Below, piece by piece: positions 51,253-61,120 of a DNA stretch of 64,000 nucleotides. Both the position numbers and the translations under genes were made by a program. This DNA is from Martensiomyces pterosporus (Eukaryota > Kickxellomycota > Kickxellomycetes > Kickxellales > Kickxellaceae). The stretch covers positions 124,001 to 188,000 of the forward strand of contig MU603943.1 of the NCBI GenBank assembly GCA_025201845.1. The letters run 5' to 3'. Numbering within the stretch: the stretch's first letter is position 1; each line of letters starts with the position of its first letter. The notes below the pieces were generated by a model that was not told the origin of the DNA, made no database searches, and saw only the letters and a program-made list of their open reading frames with translations.

Positions 51253-53226
51253 ATGAAGTTTGGCAAGACAATTGAAACCAGCGCAAAGGAGCTCCCCGAG
51301 GACTGGCAGCCATACATTATCCAGTACAAGCTGCTGAAGAAGAACATCAAGGGAATCGTCAAGGAGCTCGACGATACGTTCAAGACCCTGAACCTGCTGC
51401 CTCCCACTACACTCAACGATGCTGGAGACGCCATTTCGGTCAGCGACCAGAGCTGCGGCCGCAGCATAATCAGCGAGGTCGGGGAGCATGGCGGCGTTGT
51501 CGATATTCCAGACAGCGCTAGTGTGGTTTCGGTCACATCGCCGACGCTCTCTGCGTACGTTGGCTCGCCAGAGGAAATCGAGTACCATATTGAGAGTAAG
51601 TCGCAGATTGAATGTTTTCGCCGCGCGCTTGTTTTTCGTGCTGGTGAGCCTGTCCTCCACCGCGTCGGCTCGAATCGGTCATGCTTGCATCTTTTGTTGC
51701 CTGATCCAAATGGCGTTGCATCTGCAGACACACCTTGTGTCAACGATCCCGGTAGTATGCCAACTGCACGGAAGGAAAGGGCGCCGCCATTGCTCTTTCT
51801 GCAGCATGTCGCGTGTCTGATGACCACTCACCAAACACCAGCGCACATTCTACAGTTGTCACGTTGGCGCCAACCAGCACTGATATTCTAGAGAACTGCT
51901 GCACACATCTCTTGCAATGTAGAGGACAGCGATGGCGTCGTGCACCCGGTCATCACTGTCACGATCCGCAAGCCAGCATCGCTTCAGAACGACGAGATTG
52001 TAGAGCTTCCGGAAATCGCAAGATTGCCCAGCGATGCCTCGACACTTCTGCCAAGAGTACACCCTGCAGCAAGCACCACTGGGCCGCTCAATGTAGCCTC
52101 TGCGCGCGTTCCCGGCGACACCAGTGACGCAGCTGCCACGAGCAAGGGCAAGGAAATCGACACCGCTGGCCAAATGCCGCCGCCGCCTATTGCAGATCGG
52201 ACCAGCGCTGATGCGCAGAGCCTGCCTAAGCTCATTAGTGGATTTGGAGACAGCATGCCACCCGCGTCTAGCTCGTCCGCTCCATCGGATAGCGGCATTC
52301 GAATCGAGACAAGGGTCGCTGGTGAGATGGCCGAGACTCAGGTCACAGTGCGGCTGCAGGCCGACCAGCTGTTCTTTGACCAGCTGATCAATTACATCGA
52401 CCGCACGCGCGCTTTTGAGAAGGAATACACAAAGCAGTACAATTCCAACGTCACCGCGCTCGGGTCGGAGCTGACCACGGTGACGTCGCCGTTCAAGCAC
52501 GATTTCCAGATCTGGCGCGAGATATTCAGACTCTATTTGGATGCGGACGTGTGGAGCCACACAGAGGGCGATTTCAGACCAACCAACACGGCGAAGGAAG
52601 GCCAGGAGCGGTTTGCAGAGTTCACGCAGCATATCAAGAAGCTTGGCCTAGCGAACAAGTTCCGCGACTCAGTGTCGGCCAAGCTGCTCATGAGCTTCTA
52701 CAAGCTCAACTCGGAGCTGATGTACATGAAGCTGCTGCAGGAGATGAATGAGGAGGCAACGAGGAAGATTCTGAAGAAGCACGACAAGCGCACGCATCTG
52801 GTCGCAAAGACGCAGTTCCCGCAATTCGTCACGTTCGATACGACGTCCCTGACAAAGGCCCTGATCTACACCATCTATACGGACTTGGTCGGGATTGTGC
52901 CCCAGATCGACGACTACCTGTGCCCAATGTGCCTCAATATTGCGTGGCGTCCACTAAGGCTGGAGTGCAACCATATTTTCTGCTCGCGCTGCGTGGTCAA
53001 GGCGTCGAGGAGGCACATGTTCGACTGCCCTGTGTGTCGCGCTAAGGGCGCCATTTATAGGGCTGGTGTGGAGAACATTGATAAGGCGCTGCTGAATTTT
53101 ATGAAGCTGTATTTCCCCAGGGAGGTCAAGGAGAAGCAAAGGGATATCCAGCAAGAAATCTCGGAGGACGAGACAAGAGTTATTCTGTCGTCGCAGTCGG
53201 GCCACAAGCCGTGCATTATCATGTAG
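51253..53226 (+). CDS. SPX-RING E3 ubiquitin ligase
   Basis: Two exons, 51253-51595 and 51923-53226, encode 548 residues. The split codon A|AG joins EYHIE to KDSDGVVHPVIT. The start MKFGKTIETSAKELPEDWQPYIIQYKLLKK is the classic SPX N-terminus. An insert of over 200 residues (disordered, Ser/Pro-rich) separates it from the SPX helical core (DQLINYIDRTRAFEKEYTKQ, later RKILKKHDKRT at about 397-407, the inositol-pyrophosphate-binding Lys surface). A C3HC4 RING lies at about 448-488 (CPMCLNIAWRPLRLECNHIF, then CSRCVVKA...CPVC). SPX-RING ligases such as plant NLA and fission yeast Pqr1 control phosphate transporters in response to phosphate status. The same role is inferred here. Confidence 0.9.
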
Positions 53227-53555
53227 CCCGTCTAACAAGATTCGGCGTGTGCGGGTCGCTACTTAATTTCTTCTGCGACCGACATGCCCGTGCGTCTATT
53301 CCACCTCGTCTCCCCTGGCCATGCCCCCTGTCTTTTACCAGCTGTCGCGAAGCTGCCGTTTTTCTTTCTGCTATGCGCGCATTTGCACTAATATACAATA
53401 TCCTAGCCAGCCAATCACGCATCAGCATAAAATTTTCATGCTTATTTAATCTGCTGGCAGCAGCTTCAGCATTTCTTTTTCTCGCTTTCAGAATTACATG
53501 CTTTGCTTCTTTTTTTGTTAGCTATTGCGCTTGCACCAATTCGCAAGGAAACATT
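53227..53555. promoter_or_regulatory. PPR gene promoter
   Basis: 329 bases. It holds an AAAATTTT box at 53429-53436 and a T-rich stretch at about 53476-53520. The downstream frame is open here but has no early ATG that would extend a plausible presequence. Confidence 0.45.
53429..53436. promoter_or_regulatory. AAAATTTT box (RRPE-like)
   Basis: Palindromic 8-mer about 120 bases upstream of the PPR start. Confidence 0.3.
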
Positions 53556-56432
53556 ATGCTGCGTGTGGCCACTAGCCGTATTGCGCAGCGCGGCGCCGGC
53601 TCCGTCCCTTTGGTATGGCGCTCAACAAGTGCACCGCAGGCTCAGGCGCCAGTGCGTGCGATCTCCAGCACTACAGTGTGTGGTGGCGAGCGCAGGAAGC
53701 ATAGGGATTACTCTCGCTACCCGCGGCCAAGATCAACAAGACCCGAGCGGCCTGAGAAGAGGGCGACTGACGAGATGATGAGAGGTGCAAACTATGGCAG
53801 CGACAAGGGCTCTGCCGACCTTTTGGAGTCGATCCGGGTCACCGATGAGGAAATCAGCGAGATCTTTGGCTCGATAATGACTCCCGAGAGGCGGAGAGAG
53901 GTGGACAGTCAGTCGATGAAACACAGATCCCGCGCAGAGTTTCTGGAGATGAGACGCCAGAGCAAAGAGAGGCAGCGCGAGCCACTGCTTGGTGGGTCTG
54001 CGGAGCCAAGCACGGACAAGAGCCAGAAGGATGTGGAAAGGACAAAAAGCGATGGCGAGAGAGCTGGCGGTGCTAGAGAGCCGGGTCCCGGTGCAGTGAA
54101 TGTTGCGACCATTTCGGATAAGACCATGGAGGAGATGATCTATATCGATACGCGTGCCATTCGGGAGATGGAGGAGGCCAAGCGCGCAGTCATTGCGTCG
54201 ATTGATTCTACTCGTGTCGACAAGCTCCAGGATAAGGTGCGTGCCCACGCTACAGGAAAGCCCCTCGAGCCCGAGCCCGCTGTCGCTGATGGCGAAACGG
54301 TGGCTTTGGCGGAGGTGGATGAAGATCCATCGACTGACCTGGCACCGGAGCTGACACTGGCAGAGTTCAACCACGTTATCTTTGCCAACACAGTCGCCGG
54401 CCGTGTTGGCGAGGCCATGCGCGCTTACGAGCTACTGAGGGAGGCTGGGATCAAGCCCGATCAGACTACGTTTGCAAACCTGACTATCGCCCATGCAAAG
54501 GCTGGGGACATCGAGACGGCCGTGTCGATGTTCAAGAAGCTAGAGGAAGAAGGGCTTGAGCCGGCCATATACTCGTACGGAACGCTGATCCGTGCGTACA
54601 TGGAATTTGACCGCGTCGACGATGCCTTTAGGGTATACGAGACCATGAAGGAGCGCGAGGTCTGGCCCAACCTGCCCATCTATAACAGCCTGATCGTTGC
54701 ATGCCTCAAGGTTGGCAACTTTGGCCGCGCTTGGGGAGTGTTCGAGCATCTCCGCTACTCGATCTCCAAGCCAGACGAGATCACATTCTCAATCATGATA
54801 CACGCGTGCGCGAAGAACGGCGAAGTAGAAAAGGCCATGGGCTTGTTTGACGAGATGGTCAGCAGCAAGCTGACTCTCACCGACGTTACGTTTAACTCGC
54901 TTATCCATGCTTGCGCTAGGCGCCCCGACTACTTTGACGAGGGGTTCAGGCTTTTGCAGCTCATGGAGGCGCATGGGTTCCAGCCCGACTTTTATACGTA
55001 CAATACGCTGATTTATGCCTGCGCTGTCAAGAAGAACCTTGGTCTGGCTCGCGGGATCTTCCGCGACATGCTGGAGCGCTCAATGAACCCCGAAAACCAC
55101 GGCCTGCTGAAGATCGATTCGGTCACAATCTCCAACATGCTGTGGGCGTACTCGTCGTACATTCACCCGGTCAAGAACTGCTCGTGGAGGGTGGCGAAGA
55201 ACTATGAAACTCTTGCTGTGGAGGCACTGGCAGCCACAAGGAGTGCTGCTGACGGCAGCGGCAAATGCAGTCGGCTGGGCCAGATCCTCTCCAAGACTGA
55301 CCTTGACTTCAAGGGCCAACTTGCCTCCGAAGCCCTGCTAGACGCCCAGGCCAGATCTGCGGAATTCGGACGCACCATCATCGAATCGGAGGGCAAGGAT
55401 GTGCCCAAGGAGAAGACGGACAGACAGCGGCTTGCGCTCATCGATGCGCTTATGCCGCCTGCGGTGCCTGGCGTGCACAACAGCATTGGGTCCGAGGCAT
55501 CGCGCTTGATGACGTTCTATCTTGATGTGCTGAAGGGCGATGTGACGTCACAGCTGTTGAATGCGTATTTGTCGGCAATGATCAACAACGGGAGGTTCTA
55601 CGAGGCGTGGCGTACGTTCCTAGGCGATTTTAAGCGGTTCAGCGTGCTCAAGGACGGATGGACGTTCCAGCGCATGATCCGTCTGTGCGCACGCACTCGC
55701 GACGTGCCCAGTGCCTGGCGAGTTTGGGACGAGTTCAAGGCATGGCGCGTTGAGGTGGAGAGAGAGCTGGAAACGCCTGGGCATGAGGAGCTGAAGTCGG
55801 CTAGAACAATGGTGTACAGCTCGAGCCCAGACAAGAAACCCACCGACAGCGAAAGCAAGGAGCAGCCACCGCGCACGGCTCATGGCGATGAGGCTGCGCT
55901 GAATAGAGCCAGCCAGGACATGCTGGCTCTTGCCAAGGGTTTGGAATTCCCTGGAGAAAATGCCATGCCTGTGCGTGTGGCGGGAGGCGCTAAGGCTGCA
56001 ATTGCTGCTGACCGCGAGGCTGCACGCAAGAGGCTGGGCTGCGATATGAAGACCGAGCACGCCATTTACATCGAGATGATCACCCTGCTGGGTAGCTGCG
56101 GTGACTTCCGCGCTGCCGTGCAGCTGATCCGCGAGGAGAAGAGCGGCATTCTGGAGCACCCACACAAGCCAAATATGGAGGATGTGAATAGCTTGTACCA
56201 GAACGCCGTTGTCGCCGGCGATAAGCACTCGGCGCTGGATATCCGTGGACTGTGCATGACTAAACCGCCCAAACCCGCACGTAGAGCTCTGCACCGCAAG
56301 TGGGGCACGTCATTCAGCTGGGACCTGACTGATCCGCAGCAGCGATCATTGAGCAGGCGGTTCCCTGAGGAGTTCAGAAGGCACAAGGCGCCATTCAAGG
56401 AGGGCGAGTATGTGTTTTCCCGGCAAAAGTGA
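53556..56432 (+). CDS. Mitochondrial pentatricopeptide repeat (PPR) protein
   Basis: A 958-residue protein starting at the ATG at 53556 (MLRVATSRIAQRGAGSVPLV), an Arg-rich presequence with AISSTTV. Residues 50-260 are charged and probably disordered. From about 265 to 500 come consecutive 35-residue PPR units with the usual ends (GIKPDQTTFANLTIAHAKAG, GLEPAIYSYGTLIRAYMEFD, EVWPNLPIYNSLIVACLKVG, SKPDEITFSIMIHACAKNG, FQPDFYTYNTLIYACAVKKN). A long helical C-terminal part follows with at least one further degenerate repeat region (about 640-740). PPR proteins bind organellar RNA in a sequence-specific way. Its partner RNA and orthologue (for example Cya-5/Ppr or LRPPRC-like) cannot be fixed. Confidence 0.87.
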   Translation: MLRVATSRIAQRGAGSVPLVWRSTSAPQAQAPVRAISSTTVCGGERRKHRDYSRYPRPRSTRPERPEKRATDEMMRGANYGSDKGSADLLESIRVTDEEISEIFGSIMTPERRREVDSQSMKHRSRAEFLEMRRQSKERQREPLLGGSAEPSTDKSQKDVERTKSDGERAGGAREPGPGAVNVATISDKTMEEMIYIDTRAIREMEEAKRAVIASIDSTRVDKLQDKVRAHATGKPLEPEPAVADGETVALAEVDEDPSTDLAPELTLAEFNHVIFANTVAGRVGEAMRAYELLREAGIKPDQTTFANLTIAHAKAGDIETAVSMFKKLEEEGLEPAIYSYGTLIRAYMEFDRVDDAFRVYETMKEREVWPNLPIYNSLIVACLKVGNFGRAWGVFEHLRYSISKPDEITFSIMIHACAKNGEVEKAMGLFDEMVSSKLTLTDVTFNSLIHACARRPDYFDEGFRLLQLMEAHGFQPDFYTYNTLIYACAVKKNLGLARGIFRDMLERSMNPENHGLLKIDSVTISNMLWAYSSYIHPVKNCSWRVAKNYETLAVEALAATRSAADGSGKCSRLGQILSKTDLDFKGQLASEALLDAQARSAEFGRTIIESEGKDVPKEKTDRQRLALIDALMPPAVPGVHNSIGSEASRLMTFYLDVLKGDVTSQLLNAYLSAMINNGRFYEAWRTFLGDFKRFSVLKDGWTFQRMIRLCARTRDVPSAWRVWDEFKAWRVEVERELETPGHEELKSARTMVYSSSPDKKPTDSESKEQPPRTAHGDEAALNRASQDMLALAKGLEFPGENAMPVRVAGGAKAAIAADREAARKRLGCDMKTEHAIYIEMITLLGSCGDFRAAVQLIREEKSGILEHPHKPNMEDVNSLYQNAVVAGDKHSALDIRGLCMTKPPKPARRALHRKWGTSFSWDLTDPQQRSLSRRFPEEFRRHKAPFKEGEYVFSRQK

Positions 56433-56567
56433 TCTGCACATAGCTTAGGCAGCACCTGTTTACGCTCAATCTAGAATTGCTCGAAAATGAAAGCCAAAAT
56501 GGCTTGTAGACGTGTCTTCAGCCAGCGGGATAGGATGGCAGTATGGAGGCTTTATACAAGGATGACA

Positions 56568-57632
56568 TTAGACTGCCACGTCGCCACCACTGGAATGAGT
56601 GTCGCCGCGCACAGCATGAATGAAGCAGCAAGTGCCGGTGATGGTCATAATGCCGATGGCAAGGCGCTGGCCGATGCCAATCAAGCTCTGCCTGCTCCAG
56701 ATGCTAGCCAAGAACGAAGGCTGGGCAGCAATGGCAGTGGCAGCAATGAGACACATGTAGCTAGAGCTGATCAGCCAGCTCGCTGTGCCGTTGATCTCCA
56801 TCACCATCAGGAGGATAGTGGTGATCGGAAGAATCGCCAGATACGCACAGGTGGTGGTGATGGCGTCGGATACCAGATCGCACTCTTGCTGGAACGCACG
56901 CGAGGCCACAGCGCCAACCCTAGCTGCATCCATCTGCATGCGTGCTCTACGGCGCATCGCGGCCTTTCGCCTCCAGACATCGCAAATAAGATAAATGAGC
57001 AAAAACGCAACAACTGGACTGAACATGCCGGCGAGTGGCAGCCGGGTGGAGAGAAATCCGCGGACGGTGGGTTCGATTACAGCCAGGTGTAGCGCGATCT
57101 GGTCAGAGAGCTCGGAGTGTGCCAGTCGGGCCGCTTGGTTCAGCTCGTAAATGTATCTGGCGACCATCGGGTCGCTGTTGGCATCGAAGAGCGTGTCTGG
57201 CCACTGTGGCGGGTTGCCTCCGGCCTTGACCATGGCATTGCGCAGTTTCTCCATGTTTGCCTGGGCAAATTCCCTGTCACCACTTGTAGCGCCTCTGGTG
57301 AGATCAGCTATTCTGTCTACTTCGCTGGCCACCTTGCTGCCCGCCATTCCCAGGCTGCTGTAGGCGATTTTCCCTACTTGCTCGGCCGATTTACTGATCA
57401 CTGCTGCTACATGCTCAGCCTTGGCCACGACTCCGGAGGCAACATTGGCGGAACCAAGCAGCCCTGCAGCGCGGTCTGCGAGCGCATTCCACCAGCGGCT
57501 GTCTGTGTGCTGACCAGACTCAGCAGCGCCTGTGTTTTGTTCCGACGCAGCCACGGCCATGTGCGGGACTGTGGCAAGAATGGCTGCGCTGGCAGTCAAT
57601 AGTATCGCTGCTGATATCTGCGTGTGTCGCAT
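56568..57632 (-). CDS. Orphan multi-pass membrane protein with signal peptide
   Basis: A 354-residue single-exon protein. Residues 1-28 form a signal peptide or first helix (MRHTQISAAILLTASAAILA). About 30-190 is a soluble, Ala/Ser/Val-rich helical region containing VVAKAEHVAAVISKSAEQVG. Three to five hydrophobic segments follow: AGMFSPVVAFLLIYLICDVW (about 203-222), ITTTCAYLAILPITTILLMV (about 258-277), SSSYMCLIAATAIAA (about 290-305) and a last weak one. A very basic loop (RRKAAMRRRARMQ) follows the first, as in cytosolic loops. No family is recognised. An ER, vacuolar or plasma-membrane location is possible. Confidence 0.6.
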   Translation of the reverse strand: MRHTQISAAILLTASAAILATVPHMAVAASEQNTGAAESGQHTDSRWWNALADRAAGLLGSANVASGVVAKAEHVAAVISKSAEQVGKIAYSSLGMAGSKVASEVDRIADLTRGATSGDREFAQANMEKLRNAMVKAGGNPPQWPDTLFDANSDPMVARYIYELNQAARLAHSELSDQIALHLAVIEPTVRGFLSTRLPLAGMFSPVVAFLLIYLICDVWRRKAAMRRRARMQMDAARVGAVASRAFQQECDLVSDAITTTCAYLAILPITTILLMVMEINGTASWLISSSYMCLIAATAIAAQPSFLASIWSRQSLIGIGQRLAIGIMTITGTCCFIHAVRGDTHSSGGDVAV

Positions 57633-58082
57633 CGCATCGATGAAGGAAATAAGTTAAATATGAGAAATATGAGCGAGAAAGAGAGAAAAGGAGCGGAGAG
57701 ATGGCGAGAATGACCATGATCTGTTTACAATAGCAGCAGAGCCCTGGTGCTGCTTGGCAGGTCTGGTTTCAGCCAATGGTGTTTTGGGCCAGAATGCATT
57801 TTCTTGATTATAAAATTTTTCCAAGGTGAAGACGGTGTCAGGCTTGGTTTGCTGATTGAAAGCAGCACCTGCCCACGGCAGCAGCAGCAGCAGCAACAGC
57901 ACTTTACCTCATTCTCAACCTCCTCCCCACATTTCAGCACAGTTTCATCGCCAGCGTTCTCCGCCTCTCCCTGCCTGCCACTCCTTTCGCCTGTTGCAGC
58001 AGCTTAGTACACACTTCACACTCAGAACCCTTGGGCAAAGCAGCTGAAGGACAGAGAATACCGCAGCTTGTATTTGCCAGTA
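57633..58082. promoter_or_regulatory. Divergent promoter (orphan membrane gene / Pet127)
   Basis: 450 bases with an AAAATTTT box at 57812-57819, a short CAG run (about 57880-57900) and pyrimidine tracts. Nothing else is seen. Confidence 0.45.
57812..57819. promoter_or_regulatory. AAAATTTT box (RRPE-like)
   Basis: Palindromic 8-mer about 270 bases upstream of the Pet127 start and about 180 upstream of the divergent gene. Confidence 0.3.
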
Positions 58083-60314
58083 ATGTCCAGCAGTCTGTTG
58101 GCCGGTTGCCAGCAGCGCGCACAGCGGAGTGCCAGCTGCATACGTGGTCGGCTCCATAGGTACACAACCACAAGCAGCGCGCTTGCTAAAGACTCGAAAA
58201 CAAAGACAAAAGAGATTGGCGCAAAAGTGCCGGTAGAGGAAGACGACACCACAGCTGGCGAGAAGCCTCGCGTCGTCGAGGCTGGGCCGATCTACGCTAA
58301 GGACGATACTAGGGCTGGCAGCAACAAAGATCATGGGCCGCGCAAGGGCCGTCCGGGTGCACGGACAGATTACATCAGGGAGCGTGAGCCTGTGGTGGTG
58401 CACGACCTGACATACCCGATCCAAAACAGCAAATGGTACCGGATCAACCCTGAAAAGATCGAATTCAACCAGGTAGGCAGCAGCCACATCAGCAGAGTGC
58501 CCAGGCTCGCACACGGGCTAGAGCGTGTTTTGTTCAGCCCTGGCGTGCATTGCTTGCAGGATCCACATAGCGGCGTGTACAACTTTGATCCGTACATCCG
58601 CAACATCACCCAGCCCGAGGACTTTGACTACGACAAGCTGACGCCCTACATCACGTCGTCGCAGGATGAGACGCTGATGAAGTACGCCCGAATGCGCAGA
58701 AGGCAGTTTGTTGGGTCGACGTCGTCGATGACCCACGTTCTCTCGCACTTGTATTTCATCGTGTCGGCATGGAAGCAGCCAGACATTTCATCAATGTCCA
58801 TGGCATTTGCCGATATGCCCAATCGGTTTACGCGCGGGATGAGGTATCCGGCATCGATCGCTCTGCGCTACCACGATGGCGTTTATGGAATTGATGCGGA
58901 TAAGAGCTTTGATGTCCAGGACAGTATCCTGAGTATCCTCGGCAAGTCACTGGAGAAGCTGCTGACGAGTACGCCGCAGGAATTTGACATGTACAAGAAG
59001 CAGAACTCGTGGAAGGTGAAGGATATCCCGGAGGAAAACTACCACTATGTCGAGGTTGATGACTTTGTCCTACGCTCCCAGCTTGACTGCCGCGATGATA
59101 GGCTCCCGCGCAAGACATTTGACCTGAAAACACGCGGGTCGCTAGCGATCCGCATGGATATGCAAAACTACGAGGTCAGCAAGGGATACCAGATCTACAA
59201 CATGAAGGGCCGCCTGGAGTCGTTTGAGCGCGAATACTATGACATGATCCGGTCAGCGTTCCTAAAGTACAACTTCCAGACGCGTATCGGCAACATGGAC
59301 GGCATCTTCGTCGCCTACCACAACACAGCCAAGATGTTTGGGTTCCAGTATATCAACCGGCGGGAGATGGACAGAGTGCTTTACGGAAACGAGCCCACGG
59401 GCACCAAGGCCTTCAAGACCGTCCTCATCTTGCTTGGAAAGCTCCTGCGCACGGTGACGGACCAGTACCCCAAAAAGGATCTGCGCGTGACGTTTGATAG
59501 CGCCACGCGGGACAAGCAGCTCGATATCTGGGTTGAGGTCATCAACGATGAGGCTGAGGCGCTGGCTTTGCAGCAATTCCATGAGAACAGCACTGTGCGT
59601 GCGGCTGGCAGATCGAAAAGGACAAGGCCAGTTTCGCCTGCCGCCGCCGGATCCGACCCATTTGCGGCAAAGGACCCGCTTGAATCCGAGCCTGCTCTGG
59701 TGGAGGATGACGCGGTGGATGAGTTGGATGCGGAGTACTTGGACCCCGCCGATGACATTTATGTTAACCCGGAATATCCCATTCTCAGATACACCATGGA
59801 GGCATTTTCTACACTCAACGACCAGGACACAGACCAGGCAGTTACGGTGAAGACCAAGGACGACGAGTGGCTCATCAACTGGAAGCTGACCAAGTCGAGA
59901 GACCCTCAAAGTGACACGCAGCGGTACTACAGGAACTTGCGTCTCAAGCAGGCTACATACTTTGAGCGTGCGGCACCAGACACCCCCGACGACGAGCTAT
60001 CGCCGCTCGTCAAGATCCTGCGGAGAATCTCGAGGAAGAACATGTGGCAGAACGAGACGCCAAAGGGCAAAGTCGTCGTCAACCGGAGCCGTAAGCCCAT
60101 TTCTCCGGCAAAAGAGCCAACCGCCCAGCCGGCGCCTCCACACACCTCCAGCAAGAGGTCCAAGCGGCGCAAGAGCGGCGAGGAGCAAAACGCCGCCTTG
60201 GCCTTGGGCAAAGGCACCAAAGCTGCAGACGCTAAGCTGAAGGCCAAGAGCAAAACGCGGGACCATGAATCCCCCAGCAGCGGATCCAGCTTAAAGCAGA
60301 CAGACGGCCAATAA
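58083..60314 (+). CDS. PET127: Mitochondrial RNA-processing protein Pet127
   Basis: A 743-residue protein from the first ATG at 58083 (MSSSLLAGCQQRAQRSASCI), an Arg/Ser-rich presequence. The Pet127 family core runs from about 130 to 490: LERVLFSPGVHCLQDPHSGVYNFDPYIRNI, VGSTSSMTHVLSHLYFIVS, RYPASIALRYHDGVYGIDAD, TFDLKTRGSLAIRMDM and IFVAYHNTAKMFGFQYI. These blocks include the acidic and DLK-type residues that have led the family to be placed in the PD-(D/E)XK nuclease superfamily. In yeast it is needed for 5' processing and turnover of mitochondrial mRNAs with the degradosome. The last 150 residues are Lys/Ser/Pro-rich and poorly conserved. Confidence 0.93.
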   Translation: MSSSLLAGCQQRAQRSASCIRGRLHRYTTTSSALAKDSKTKTKEIGAKVPVEEDDTTAGEKPRVVEAGPIYAKDDTRAGSNKDHGPRKGRPGARTDYIREREPVVVHDLTYPIQNSKWYRINPEKIEFNQVGSSHISRVPRLAHGLERVLFSPGVHCLQDPHSGVYNFDPYIRNITQPEDFDYDKLTPYITSSQDETLMKYARMRRRQFVGSTSSMTHVLSHLYFIVSAWKQPDISSMSMAFADMPNRFTRGMRYPASIALRYHDGVYGIDADKSFDVQDSILSILGKSLEKLLTSTPQEFDMYKKQNSWKVKDIPEENYHYVEVDDFVLRSQLDCRDDRLPRKTFDLKTRGSLAIRMDMQNYEVSKGYQIYNMKGRLESFEREYYDMIRSAFLKYNFQTRIGNMDGIFVAYHNTAKMFGFQYINRREMDRVLYGNEPTGTKAFKTVLILLGKLLRTVTDQYPKKDLRVTFDSATRDKQLDIWVEVINDEAEALALQQFHENSTVRAAGRSKRTRPVSPAAAGSDPFAAKDPLESEPALVEDDAVDELDAEYLDPADDIYVNPEYPILRYTMEAFSTLNDQDTDQAVTVKTKDDEWLINWKLTKSRDPQSDTQRYYRNLRLKQATYFERAAPDTPDDELSPLVKILRRISRKNMWQNETPKGKVVVNRSRKPISPAKEPTAQPAPPHTSSKRSKRRKSGEEQNAALALGKGTKAADAKLKAKSKTRDHESPSSGSSLKQTDGQ

Positions 60315-61120
60315 AAAAGTAGTTTAGAATCCTTTCCATTGGTATGTACATGTCCTGGATCTTTTGCGCGCTCTTTGCTTTACGTTATTTTCTTATCCTT
60401 TTGCTGAAGTGGTGTGCGGCAGTGCTTTGCCAAAATACAGAAAAGCGTGGGCTGCATCTCATGTCCATGAACTGAGACAAATACGTGACTGCTGCTGTGC
60501 ATGCGACTCTTTTCTCCACAGGCAGACGCGGATAGCTGTTGTTTTGGATGTGGCCAATAGTAGATCGTTAGGGCGTGAGATATGGGGATATTGAATTGGC
60601 ATGCGGGGTAAAATGAAGTGGAAGAGATGGCACCACAGTGAGAGCCGGCTAACACATCTTTGCTGAGGCTAGCTGTTGTAGGGCCTAAATGCGATGCGGG
60701 TCTACAGACTGAATTTATGCATCGTGCAGGTACACGTTGAATGGAGGTAGTGGGAGAGAAAATCCGTGGGAGGGTGCACATATATCGATTGCACATTAGC
60801 CCCTCTCCTCCCCCACACACGCTTTTTTTCCATACAAATCTCTTCTTTTGTGGAGCGTGGGTAGGTGGGAGAGGTGGAGAACTTGCGTGTGAAGATGTGG
60901 TAGTCTTTGGACTATCCCACTCACACCGTGAGCGACATTTGAGTTGCTGTCAACGAGCACAGCCATCCTCTCTTTCATCCCTCTTTACCTCTTAACTGGC
61001 AAACACCATCCACGTACCTTTGTTCAACTATCTACCCTTCTTGCTTCTTTGGAAACCCGCATTACTATTGCCATCGTTGCGTATACCGCGCTTAGCTACC
61101 TTGCACATAGGGAATTCGCC
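60315..61120. other. Intergenic, about 800 bases
   Basis: Pet127 3' UTR, then the promoter of the Kre9-like gene. CT-rich tracts lie at about 60790-60850 and 60960-61060. No gene is seen. Confidence 0.35.

Noticed and set aside
53211..53555. 115-codon upstream extension of the PPR frame
   Set aside because: It has no ATG at its beginning, overlaps the stop of the SPX-RING gene, and its translation is hydrophobic noise; the ATG at 53556 begins a good presequence.
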